From: Sanderia malayensis
Taxonomy: Eukaryota > Cnidaria > Scyphozoa > Semaeostomeae > Pelagiidae
DNA: 64,000 nucleotides
Direction: 5' to 3'
Assembly (NCBI GenBank): GCA_013076295.1
Contig: RQOL01000374.1
Coordinates: 4,268,743 to 4,332,742, forward strand
Translations under genes and position numbers: made by a program
Shown: positions 36,723 to 48,600 of the stretch, piece after piece
Layout: every line of letters starts with the position of its first letter
How positions within the stretch are numbered: the first letter of the stretch is position 1
Notes under the pieces: generated by a model
Database searches by the model: none
Seen by the model: only the letters and a program-made list of their open reading frames with translations
What the model was told of the DNA's origin: nothing

Positions 36723-39487
36723 TGCTCTGGTTGTGCCTCAATTGCTTGAATAATGGCTGTGTATACCACTTGTTGCTCTGGATTCAATGCAATACGCATT
36801 TGTTTTCCTTGCCCTCTTTCATGCTCAACATCCGTGTGATCTTCCTCTGAAAACATAAACAATAGTTTATTTGGTAGAAATAGAATTATATTGGCTAAAT
36901 TATTACAGTGAATATCATCATGTTAAGTTGTAAATCACCTGGTTCTGGAATGATAAAGTCGGCTGGCAGTTGAGGAAGATCATCGTAGTTCGTGATTGAC
37001 AAACCATGAACCTTCAAATTGTTATCAATATCTTGTGGACATTGATACATGTGTCTGTCTTGGAAGGTTATGTCTGGATTGTTGAGTTGATCACATCTGA
37101 CAAAGTCTTCACTCATTGCTTCTTTGAAGGCATTGAACAGTGTTCTGATGTCTGATGGCGTTTGAAAGAGTAGCAATGATGCAAACAACTGTCTGAGTTG
37201 TGAACGCATAGTGAAGATGACAGCTTCATCAAGGCAACATGTGATTTCGGCATCATCTTCTAATAGCCCTAGAGCTAATGCTGCATCTCTGAAGGAGTCA
37301 CATAGATTACCTTCTACCGTTTGAAGGTCTTCAAATGAAGTAGCTACTCGTTGATGCATTAGCAAAAGTCTGAGTGCTAACTTTTGCTCGGAAGGTTTTG
37401 GGTGCACTTCGTTTGAAATCAAGTGCAGCCAAAACCTTGCGAGTTCAGCCAAATGCAGCCAAAAACTTGTGATTGGTAGAGTAATACTCTATCAATGATT
37501 GGCATTGTTTTTCGTTGTTTGGCTGTCCATGTTTTTGAACGCTCCTGGAAGACATAGTGCTCTGGTATCTCATGATAGAGGTATTGACGTGCAGCTGGAT
37601 CTTGCTGGTTGAGTTCAAACAATGCTGTAAATCACCATTGTTGTTGAGCCTTTGTTCGTTATCATTGTCATGAAAGATGACTTGTTGCTCAAATGGGAGA
37701 TGAACAGAAAGCTGTCTGACTATCTGGCTTTTGTCGTGCATGGGGAACTGCAGAAGCCGATAGACAGCTTCATGTGGTCCAATATATCTTGCATTGATGT
37801 ATTGGCGCACCTCCTTGTGTTCAATGTCTTGAGGTACTTGTTGTTGATTTTCTTCAAGAATTTCAACATGTGCCATATCATGTCTTTTGTGGATATATTT
37901 GAAAATGTACTTGACGCTTTTCACTGTACTGCATATTTCAACGTTAATATGACACTTGATGAGTAGGTGTCTGTTGTGTGGCACTACTCAAGTATCATCC
38001 CAAATGCGATAATTTAGATTAATTGGATGAGGACAGCGTCGTCTGTAAAGAGGATAGCCATTGACATTGATTTGAGTGTCAAAAACTTGTTCTTTTGGAA
38101 AGTGTTTTTTGTGTTTGTTGTTTTCCATGCACATGCACTTGGGATTTCAATTTCGACATGGTCCATGTGTCATGTGCTTTAGGACCAACTTGTGGTATTT
38201 TGCATCCTCGGGGTCTGGAATCTCTGCTCATATAAGTTGATCCACCTGATAATGAATGCAGTAATTAACAATTTTATATTAAAAATGACGTACAGAACAG
38301 TTGTATTGTGCATTGGATATAAATTTAGCAATGAGAGAAAGAATTATTTGTATTTGCAAATATTACCTGTTGTTGTGTTCGTTGTTTATTAGCATGCCAA
38401 AGAAACAGGATCATATCTGCGTGTGGTAGTCCTTTCTTCTGAAATTCTGACATACACATGTGCAGTGACATGTCCAAGAATGTGGTTGTGTTGTATGTCT
38501 TCGAGTAGTTCTATGAGTTTGAGTTGAAATACTCGAGTGACAATGTCTGGTCGACCATTGGCTGTCTGATACGGATGACTGTTTTCTTCTACCTCTGTTC
38601 ATTTAGGATTGGCAGTTAGTGCCTTCTATCTTCGTATATGCATCTATCAGATACTATTGAAATATAAGTGATGCAATGTGGATGGCTGAGAATGCACCCC
38701 TGACCTGGATTCTGTATAAATATTATTCGGCAAGGGTTAGTCTGGTACAGCAGTTACAATTGTTGTAGTGTTAACCCACTATGTGTGCTGTCGGCAATCT
38801 TTGAAGGTCCAAACTGTAACCTCTGTCACCATGAAAGAAAATCAATGGATATGTGAGAGGATCGGCAATCGGATATGTTGCGTAAATCCACATGAGAACT
38901 CTGCGTCTTGTTTGTATCTGCATTTCTCTATCATCAGGATTCGGTGCACCTCCATTTTGTACTCTGTATATAGCTGCACTCTGGCAGTAGGATTATCGTA
39001 TCTGCAATCTTGTTGTGGGCGAGCTGTGATGATCATTTTGAATGTCGGAACAGGCTGATTGTTTGCAATAGCTTGCTGTCCCTGTTCCTCCAATATTTCA
39101 TGCATGCTTCAATAATGTTGTGCAAATCAATTGACTGCCATTAATTCATTCTTGAGAAGTGCAACAATGTCCAAATCTAAATGTTGTTCTTTTGCAGTGT
39201 TTTGCCATTCCTGCAATGCTTGTTGCGTATCCATGATGTAAAGTTCTGCGTATTTTCTGGATCTGTCTGTCTCTCTTACACCTGTTGATGATGCAAAGCA
39301 AAAGTTAGGTAAATAGAAATTCAACTGTAGCCAGCACAAATGAATAATAAGTTATATTGATAATGACTGGAATCACATTGTGACAATTAACTGTCATGTG
39401 ATATGCCTTTCCATGAATTGTGATAACTGGTGGTCCAGCTCTGGCATGATGTACATTATTAGCCTTCCATGATGCCTTTGGCCATTA
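36723..39487 (-). pseudogene. Helitron Rep/helicase, copy 2 (truncated)
   Basis: This is the same family as 1886-7081, at an estimated 85-90% DNA identity by eye. It matches copy 1 from about 2547 to about 5527, so the N-terminal zinc finger and nearly all of the Pif1 helicase are missing. Visible blocks are HARAGPPVITIHGKAYH, GVRETDRSRKYAELYIMDTQ, VRQYINARYIGPHEAVYRLL and ATSFEDLQTVEGNLCDSF. About 300 bp of the Rep core is deleted between about 38640 and 38600. There is an extra tandem-like stretch near 37400-37480 and several stops. Confidence 0.9.
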
Positions 39488-39750
39488 ACCCTTTCCATCT
39501 TTCTGTGTCAGTTGTGACCAAAAGTGAGTCCAAAAAAATGTTATCCGATTTTACTAAAAAATGCTGGGGGAATTGAAGGGTGCTGAATTCGAATTTGAAG
39601 TCGCAATTTGACAATTGTTCATTTTGGGGCCAAAAATGGGGCTAAAATGTGGGACATTGTTATATACTTGAGGCTCTAAGTAACGAATATCTAAGAAGAG
39701 TCGAAGAGAAACCACATGGCTATTTTGTAAGAACAGAACGCACACTTCTC

Positions 39751-40076
39751 TTGTTGTTTTTCTCTTTTTCTGAACAGATGGCGTGATAAGTAGTCAGCTG
39801 CATTTTCACTACTACGGCGGTACTGGATGTTGGATGCATATGGTTGTAATCTGAGGACCTAGCGTTCTATTCGCGCGGATGACTTAGACGTTGCACTGCC
39901 ATATATTACCTTGAGCGGTTTGTGATCGGTGATGAGCGTAAATTCGTGTCCGTATAGAAACAAGTGAAAATATGTAGCGAAATAGTCCCATATGTGTGTT
40001 GAACGTTATAATGTAGTGACTATCTTCGTGCAAAGGCAATTGGTGGTACGCTTGTGCTAAATCAAGCTTGCTAAAA
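39751..40076 (-). mobile_element. Ty3/gypsy fragment 3 flanked by 30-bp direct repeats
   Basis: Minus strand: an RT start (YFSKLDLAQAYHQLPLHEDS, partly in the right repeat) runs to NTHMGLFRY. It then jumps to RNase H (HEFTLITDHKPLKVIYG, LRLQPYASNIQYRRSSENAA, DYLSRHLF), so most of RT is deleted. The exact 30-bp sequence TATTTTGTAAGAACAGAACG...TTCTC stands at 39721-39750 and again at 40077-40106. Confidence 0.8.
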
Positions 40077-40459
40077 TATTTTGTAAGAACAGAACGCACA
40101 CTTCTCCAACTATCCCACAATCCTCTACTCACTTAAAACAACAAGAACAATAGTTACTGTCCTCCGCAGCGTCCAAACATAACTAAAGATTAAATATAAA
40201 GTGTTCTATATTACAGACATGTTGAAATTTGAAAAAACAAACATGATGAAAATCTTTAATTTTTCTAATTTTCGGTTACAGAATCGAAAAGTCTTACTTA
40301 TTTTTCAAAGAGAAGTCCAACAGTTATTTATGCAGTTATTTAAAGAAAAATGTGTGAACAGACTATAAAGATAGCTTTAAATACAGTTTCGAAATATAGT
40401 TGGAATGCTTTATCAATATATAACAAAAACTAACTTACAATGATAGCTTCAAAAATACT

Positions 40460-40836
40460 GTGTTGCAGAAAACACAAGGGGCTATCTTCACAAACATCAG
40501 CCTTTTAAAGAGGAGAACAAATTCAAGAGATGAGCTGGTTGCAGAGGCAAAGAGACAGAAAAGATCTTCATTCAAAAATACAAGAAAATCAATGAAAGAA
40601 AAGGAAGCAAGGCTTAAAACAATGCAAAGGATGTTGTATGTATGTTGTATGTTTCCTCAGATGCCTCAGAATTTGCAAATCAACTGACAGAGAACCTTAG
40701 CATCCAGCTACAAAATGTGAAAGAAATTACAAAGACAAGAAAAAGAAAATTTGCTGCTAAAAGTCCTCAAAAAAGCTTTTTTGATTGCTTTAATGCTGGA
40801 GAAAGCACTGCAGTAGAATCATCAGATGACGACTGA
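40460..40836 (+). pseudogene. Lys/Arg-rich C-terminal gene fragment, unknown
   Basis: One frame gives SLLKRRTNSRDELVAEAKRQ and KNTRKSMKEKEARLKTMQRM. After an acceptor (TTTCCTCAG, about 40660) a second gives SDASEFANQLTENLSIQLQN, KKSFFDC-like SPQKSFFDCF and an acidic end (ESSDDD, stop at 40836). It is coiled-coil-like and basic, and it ends two bases before the neighbouring LINE. I do not recognise it. Confidence 0.35.
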
Positions 40837-40837
40837 C

Positions 40838-41832
40838 ACTTTAAATTATTTGACTCAAATAATTCAGATTTTCCAAGGATCTTAACAAGCTTTATTGGGA
40901 TATCATCAAGTCCAGTACCCTTACCATTTTTTAATTTCTTGAGAACTTCAGAAGCCATAAGATGGCTAGCAGCCGGTATATTGAGAATGCAGTCTGTTAG
41001 ATTTTCTTTGGCTTCACAATTTGGTGGTGATGGCAAACCTGAAGTCAATTTTGTTTCAACATTATTAAAAAAGTTGTTGAAGCAATTTGCTTTGTCCAGA
41101 GATGTTCTGTAACTTTGGTCTTCATGATGAATAACGTCGGGAATTTTTTACTTCTTTGGTGGCAGCAACTTTGTAAGGGTGTTCCAAATTCCTTTAGGGT
41201 TGTCAATATTCTCCTCAATATAAGCAGTGAAATATTCATGCTTGGACGCTCTAATTGAAGCAGTTACATCTGGTTTTAGCCAGATGTGTCCTCTCTCGAA
41301 TAAATACATGGAGAGCATATTCTTTCTTATGAATAAGCTCAACAACGTTATTGTTTATTCATCAATAAGAGTCTCGTTGGATGTGCTTTCTTTTTTTCGG
41401 AGCATGGCAGTTTACCAGTTGATACAAAAGATGGTAGAATGTATCTACTTTGTCGTCAATTCTGTCAAAAATATCACGCAGCTGCCATGGTGTAGTATCC
41501 ACATCTTCAAGGAATTTACTTTCATTAAAGACCTTGTAATCCCTGTAGTCAACATGGAGGTGGTCTTTCTTAGCATCTGTTAAATTGCGAACTGATCTTG
41601 AGTAAAAAATCCCAAAATGGTCACTTATGCCTAGCTGGATGACACAAGATGTTGCTATTAAGGTTGGTTTGGAGACATAAATATGATCAATGAGTGTGCT
41701 TGTACTTTCAGTAACCCTTGTGGGCTTACCAATCAACTGATGCAAATCAAATGATTGACAGGTCTCATCCATTGACCTCGAGATCTTATTTACTTCCAAT
41801 AAATTTATATTGAAGTCCCCAATAACTAACTA
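40838..41832 (-). mobile_element. LINE fragment: endonuclease end and RT start
   Basis: From 41832 downward: IGDFNINLLEVNK (endonuclease GDFN motif), STLIDHIYVSKPTL and GISDHFGIFYS (SDH motif) of an apurinic-type endonuclease. A linker follows, then RT block 0/1: HLMASEVLKKLKNGKGTGLD with DIPIKLVKI. The remaining RT is missing. Several frameshifts split it. It is a jockey/CR1/L2-type element, truncated at both ends, and could be the 5' part of the lineage whose 3' end is at 36236-36722. Confidence 0.82.
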
Positions 41833-42027
41833 CTAGATCAGTAGAGTATAAAAGGCGGGTTCTGGCGTACTATCACATGACGTATGACGTCATTACAATC
41901 AACTACTCTAACATCAGGTGACGTCTTTATACTCTAACATCAGATGATCAACCTCGTTTTGATGTGAGATGCGCAAGGTTAAGTAGACAAGAAGACACAG
42001 GAGCACTTACATTAATTCATCTTTCAG

Positions 42028-42144
42028 TTTTCAACAATTAAAATATATACAACATTTATCATTCAATTTTCAACAATTAAAATTCATACAACACTTATCA
42101 TTCAATTTTCAACAATTAAAATATATACAACATTTATCATTCAA
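42028..42144. repeat. 39-bp tandem repeat, three copies
   Basis: The unit begins TTTTCAACAATTAAAATATA and ends ATCATTCAA. Copies 1 and 3 look identical; copy 2 has a few changes. It is AT-rich and non-coding. Confidence 0.88.
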
Positions 42145-42499
42145 TTAAGAATTAAATAAATATATACAACAATAATTAAAGTAATAATTAAACATATAAG
42201 CTAGAGCCAACAATGAGACCAGAAAGATTTTTTGTTTCAAAAATTAATCAATTCAAATGCAAGATAATAAGATAATTGAGATGGGGAGAAAGACCAGAAA
42301 GATTTTAAAAAGCAATTATACTAACTGTAGAATGGAGTTGAAGATAAAAGACTTTAGAGACACTGAGATGGGAGGCTTCAATTACCACTTCAATAAATCC
42401 TTTTCAAATAATCACATTCAATATAAATGTTTTTATATTGAATTTTTATGAGGGGGTGACTCATCGCCCACACTCCCTCTATGTTGAGATTATTCACCC

Positions 42500-43479
42500 C
42501 TAAGGATCAATAATATCAACATGGGCAAGTCGAAAGACTTCCCGCCAAAGAGCCCAACGATGCTCTGGCGAGACACCCTCCAACTCATCCCCGGAAGGAG
42601 CGTTGGCAATAAATATCTCAGGGGAGAAGATAACTTCCCTCCCCAAGACCTCCTCTGTGGTAATTGGAGTCACCACCTCAAGGACCCCAAGGTCATCCAA
42701 CTCCAACTCCACCGTACAGTTAGGACAAGTTGGCCTCATTGCTGACTCTAGCCAGCGAAAAATGCATGGGGTATGGAAGATACCCCTACAAGAGGGGCAT
42801 CGTAACATTTCAGGATTGGGTCAGCTTCCCTAGAAATAAATGTGTCTGTTGTGTCTGCTCCATTGCTAAAAAGAAAGGAGAGTGTTCATTAATTCATATA
42901 ACTATTAGAGAGTAGGTGTGAAAGTGATGAAAGCTAAAGATAGAGTAAAGTCACTTACACTCTGTCTGGGTCCCTTGACTACGCGAAGCTAAAAATAAAT
43001 TTCAGTTAATTTAGAAACGCTCAAGTTAGGAGTAAGTACTATGAATCATGACAAAGTATCAAAAACATTTACATCTGATCGTCATGATCGCGCTTGGTGC
43101 TGAAATCAGTGCGGGTGATGGTGGTGTTCTAGGATCTATGAAAGAAAAGTAATTTTATTAAAAAATGAGAACTAGAAAAGAATTCCAATCAATTTATATT
43201 AATAATAAGGATTGACATACGAGGTGGGGAGAAGGTGGGGCTGAGCAGCATCCTACGCCACCTCCTGTATATGAATCTTCTTTGAACTATAAGGAAAGGT
43301 TTTAAAATTAATTTCATATGATTAGAGTACAATGAAATTTATTATCAAGTTACTAAACGTGTGTATTTATTAAAAAATTATTAATTACTCACTAGGTGCG
43401 TGGAGTGCCACAGCATCCTCCCCCTCCTCATCCCCAACGCCAAAAATTGCACCACCTCTAGGTGGTGTAGTAGGTCTTA
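42500..43479 (-). CDS. Spliced proline-rich gene with RING-like C-terminus
   Basis: Exons 43393-43479, 43221-43286, 43073-43135 and 42959-42988, and an acceptor at 42865, are all GT...AG with matching phase. The first four encode a low-complexity, proline/acidic product (RPTTPPRGGAIFGVGDEEGE; HPRTPPSPALISAPSA). The last exon carries LRCPSCRGIFHTPCIFRWLE then RPTCPNC, a C-x2-C...H-x2-C...C-x2-C cluster like the C-terminal half of a RING-H2 finger. The spliced frame as read reaches TGA about 10 bases before the RING frame. Either one base is lost near 42812, or the RING starts from its own ATG at 42808. 5' exons were not found. Confidence 0.55.
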
Positions 43480-44901
43480 CTGTAGGAAAGAAGACAATAT
43501 ATTGCTTGGAAGATCTTTGCTAGCTGAAAGTAAGATAATCAAAAATCTTCCAACATAACCAGAAGAAATAGGCCAAAGCTTTACCCGCACATTGATAAAC
43601 AAGCCAAATTTTAGTCTCATCAGAACAAGAGTGAACATTTAAAATTGCGAGAGGACTTGGTTAGAGGATCTTCGAAGCAATAAGAATATTTGTTGCCATG
43701 CCAATGCTGCACTTGGTGGACATTAGGTTCAAAATATTCAATTGTTTTGTTGCCAGTAATGTTCAAGAATTGGGAAGCCAGTGTAAAACTTTCCGACTAG
43801 ATTATCCGACTTCAACGTTTCAAATAAACAAATATATGCTTTGACTTTTGTTAGCTACAACTGTAGCTGCTCCATTTGATTTTCTAATGAGCCAATTTTG
43901 GCTCACATGTCTGTAATTTGAAATTGGAAATCTTCACTCATTGCAAAAGAGAAGAGTGCATTATATCATTTTCTAACTTGCCAGACTCAATTGGAAGATA
44001 GGTAGGAGAGTTGGCATGGCATCAAAATCAATTTGCATTGACACAGTAAAGACCATGACTATTCTAATGGATAGTAATGATCAGGATCCACCACATCACT
44101 AAAAATTTGGCCATTCTTCAGATGTACCCATGAATGACCATGGGAATATTTCAAAAAGACCCGTTGGAAACTTTTGTTCTTTGCTTTTGGTTCTTGTTGA
44201 AGGAACAGTATCACAGTATCAGCTTGTAGACTTAAAGAATGTACAGCACCAAGAACAAGATGCCAGTGATTTGGGTTTACATACATTATTTATTTCATAT
44301 TATTGTATATTATCTATATGGAAGCTTTCACTGATGTGGAAATGTTAGCAAATCACTCAACAAAATAGTTCAATTTTATTAATGTAATAAACTAGATAGT
44401 TTTAGTTTACATTAACGGTTTCTTAAATTTATAAACAGATCAAGTTTGAGTCAGTATATGATAATGGTGGGGTGAATGTTTTACCAAAGAAGGAGATACT
44501 GTCTAATATTTCGTTTTATGTGAGCTGGTGTAAAATATTTTCCATATAGATAGATTGCGTTGTTGACTCTAAAACTGCCCATACCATCCACTCTTTTAAT
44601 CAAAGTGCATAAACGATGTTCTCGAAATTTGACTATACGGAAGATTAAAGAAACTTAGGCTGGTGCGTGACCCATCACCGTAAAAGTAGCCTCAATACGC
44701 AATAGCCGCACATTGACGTCCCCAAGTTCGTTTTTCTCCTTCTAAATATCTTTGGTTATATCAGATAGGTGTTTGCTACCGATTTTAACTTAATTTGTAA
44801 TTATAAAGTCCTTTAATCGCAATGATAACACAGGTTTGCAATGGAAAATTATCGGAAAGAAAATGACATTACATCGGTTGCCTCGTTTTCACGTTCGTGA
44901 C
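43480..44901. other. No gene recognised
   Basis: An open minus-strand stretch at 44059-44286 (NPNHWHLVLGAVHSL, HGHSWVHLKNG) looks codon-like but has no recognised domain or splice context. The rest is AT-rich. The outer boundary of the RecQ/DUF6589 unit should lie near here if that unit is a transposon. Confidence 0.35.
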
Positions 44902-45560
44902 TTATGGTGTGACGTAAATGTGAAAGGGGTCTATTCCTTCTATGTACTCAGTAATATCTCTTGGAGAACCATAATGTATGACATACCTGGTATCACTGAT
45001 GTCAACACCCATCTCTAAAGATAATGTTGCAACTACAACTCTGCAAGAACCACTAGCATCAGACAAATCATTTATAACCCTTTGCTTGTACTTTCCTGAT
45101 GTCTTTCTGTGGTACATTCCAATGAGAAGAGAATTTCCACTGTTATCTCTTTTCAATGGATCATATGCACAAGAACCTAATTCCTCTTTCAGAAAAAGGT
45201 ATAGTTTGGAAACATTTTCAATACTTTGGCAATAAATAATTGTTTTTTCATACTCCCTTCTCTCTGCCTTTATTCCATTGACTACCCAATCAAGTACAGA
45301 GGTTGTAAGTTTGCTGCATTTAACCAACGATAGACGAATATTGAGTCGATTGGGGCTCATCCTAATCATTGTAAACAATTTCAATCCAAGTGATTTTACA
45401 ATTCTCTTCTCTAAATTTTTGTCTGCAGTAGCAGTTAATGCCAAAATTTTAACTTGAGGAAGAAAGGTACGTAGTGAGCCAAGCTTTCCAAAGGAATCTC
45501 GAAAGGCCTTTTGTATCTCCTTTAAGTTTCGTTTTCATTGTGCCTTGGAAAGTTCTCCCC
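44902..45560 (-). pseudogene. RecQ-like helicase, C-terminal half
   Basis: SF2 helicase. It reads FRDSFGKLGSLRTFLP, then motif III ALTATADKN, motif IV TIIYCQSIENVSKLY and motif V RVVVATLSLEMGVDISDTRY with VIHYGSP. Motif VI (Gly-Arg-Ala-Gly-Arg-type) and the RecQ zinc domain are absent; the frame ends at 44902 after ITEYI. It continues the N-terminal half at 53331-53822, with motif II to motif III spacing that suits RecQ proteins. Confidence 0.82.
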
Positions 45561-45642
45561 TCTAAGATAAAATGAAAAGAGTGACTACATGTATAAACAT
45601 TTTTCAGTATTTCTAGAATATTTGCATACAATATTTTTTAGG

Positions 45643-48600
45643 CATGTCAGTGTTTGTCGCCATATGGTGTTTGCCTCAGCAAGCAAAGAGTTATTGCAAA
45701 ACTTGAAGCAGCAGGTCCAGGTCATGATGAAACAATATTGAAACTGAAAGCCAGAATTTGAGGATGATGCAAAGGAGTTATTGGGTATTAAAGAAGATAT
45801 GCACACTACATATCTAAATTCATATGTACCTGATGAAAATGGAACTGATCTGGGAACAACAACAGTCACATTTATAGATGAAGAAAGCATACAATTGGTA
45901 AAATCGTATGACAAGAAGACAAAATCATGTGTAACCGCAAGCAAAACTCCAGCATGTCATGAAATTGAAAAAATTCATTCAATAATCACACAGTAATTTG
46001 AATTGCTTGCACAAGATTCTTCACACATGTTCATTCAAAATTTTGAGAAATTAATCCACAGAAAAGGGGAAATAGAGATATGTATGCTTTCATTCTCATA
46101 TCAAATAATTGGCGACAAGTTAGATTTTTATATTAAAGTAAAACACATGTCAAGTGAGAACCAGAACAGGTGCGTAATGAGAACTTAGTAATGAGAGGTT
46201 AGTATAATTTTTCTAATTTTTCTTATTTCGCCAAAATTGAAGAAAAAGCTCCTTCTGAGTAGCAATTCAAATATTGGAACTTTTTTGGGACACCTGATAT
46301 AGCGTACAATAATTTGCAGGTCCATCCACTGGTTCAATACTTTGGCTTTGCCCTTAAGAGTTGCAGCAGCAGAATTTAATAACGAGATACAGCAAAGGCC
46401 GGCTTCTTCATTGAAAAAAGAAGAGTTCATCCCTGACAAAAGTGCAAATATGGACCTCTTGCAGGATGTGATTCCACTGATTACAAGAGTCATTGTGGAC
46501 AATATCAAAGCATTTCAAATATTTTGTAGCCTTGTTGTACGCCATATCCCCCATAAACACACAAAGGAGATGGCAATGAAATCTGTGGAGGTGCATATCA
46601 ATTTAATACATACTGTACAATAATCAATCTGCTTCATACCGTACTATGCTGTATGTGTGTTACATAAGTCATGAAAAGCAATGTATGGATGTTATATGGA
46701 TGTTGCATAGGCATTTATATGGATGCTGCATAACTTTTCATGGTTATAGGTTCCACTTGGGCTTGTCTTCAAAAATGAGTCTGTCGGCGGGGAGATGATA
46801 GAAATAATGACTTCTATTCAAGATAACTATGTTCCAACTATTTGTGTTGGCAGTACAGAGGAAAGGAAAAAAGTGGTCCAAAGAATTTTTTTTGGAGGAT
46901 AATTTGACTGAAGAAAGATCACACAATCTTCAAGGTGCAATGGCAGATGGTGATTCTGATTATGAGAGCCTGAATGGTCTTCTGCCAAAGAATGAAGACT
47001 GGCATGCTATACGTTACATGTACCAGGTACAGTACGTACATAGTGTACAGCAAATGATCAACAGACAAATGCTGGGTCCTGCTCCCAAAAATGCATCAAC
47101 TTTGGTTTTTTTAACAGTCTTTCAAAATGTAGAGTAACTGCAAGTTTCTTTGCGCTCAAGCAGGTGTGTACCACTCCTTGTGTCAACCTTTAAAAATTAG
47201 CTTGTCAATATTTGTCAGCAATTTTGCGACTTTTTTAAAGCATTCTCCAAAATCTTTTTAGGTTTCCATTTTGATGAAAAAACAAATAATTGTACATTAG
47301 ATGAGAAACAAGAAAGGAGACTGGCTCCCTGTAACTCAAAGTTTCATGCTTACGCAATCATGAGACAGACTATACTGAATTACATCCCGATTTACGAAAA
47401 TTTATTTACAAGCCCTGAAGGATTAAAACAAAGGAGTTATTTTTAAATTAGGGTCAATTAGCGTTCTATTGTTCTTCAAATAAAATTTGTTCTCGTGCCG
47501 GCATTTGGAGATCAGTTCGGAGCGTTTGTTTAGAAGTGAGTCTTTGTCTGCGTTGATGATGTAAAGTTTTTCTGTCAGGCAAAGATAACACCTTTTTGTG
47601 ATGTTGCTGTAGGCTGTCGCTGAGGTGTCGATTGTCCATTGTGTTTTGTAGTCTTTGTTCTTGTCCTTGAGGTTTTGAAGGTTTCTTGTCCTTCTTGTTT
47701 CTTGTCCTTGAGGTTTCTGTTTTGAAGGTTCGGTGCTGTTTGCGTATCTGCGGTTTCTGAAAGATTGTTTGTGCTGTGTGTACAATTTCTTAAATGTTCC
47801 TTCCGTAAGTCCAATGTAGTTTTTACCCGTAGTGTCTTCGTTAGTTATCACTTGTGCGTTATAGATGATGCTGGATGTGAGGCAGTTGTTGTTGAGTGGG
47901 CATTCGTCTTTCTTATGGCAGTTGCATGTATTGTTGGATGAAGGGCTGGTGGTGGTGTTGTTGATGACTTTCTTATTATGCTTACTAACGATGGTCTCCA
48001 TGTTGTCGGTGCAGCTGTAACTTACTTTAACGTTATTTTTGTTGAAAAGTTTATGGAATTTGTGGTCTTTATTGAAGTGTTTGTTGATGATCTTGAGGAA
48101 GGTTTTGCCGATGTTGGTTTTTACGTTCTTACTGTAGGGAGGGTTGTACCAAATGATGTTTCGTTGTCGGTTTCGTATTGCTCGTGGTGGTGATCTTTGG
48201 TTGTTGAATGTTAAGGGCTGGTTGTATCCGCTGGATTGTAGGGCGTCTTCATAGATCGGTTTGGCTTTGTTAAATTCTGTCTCGTTACATGAAATGTCAG
48301 ATATTCTGCGGTTGATGGCGGCTGGGAGTTGTTTGATGATGTTAGGTGGGTGGTTATACTTGGTGTTGATGTAGAGTGGGTTGTTGTTTGGTTTTCTGTA
48401 GGGGTAGTATGATGCGTTCTTAAGGTTGAAGGTTACGTCCAGGTGTTGATTGGTAGTTGGTTTGTATTGTGATGTTGAGGCCGTGCTGCTTGAATTGTTT
48501 TGTAATGTCCTTTCTTATCCTGTCTGCTTGTTGTCCGGTGATGTTTTGGAAGATGGCAAGCCCATCGTCTCTGTAAAGTCCAATGGAGTCTTTTCCGTGT

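Noticed and set aside
44059..44286. 75-aa minus-strand open frame
   Set aside because: It looks somewhat codon-like, but I found no domain, partner exon or clear start. It is mentioned only in the gap entry.
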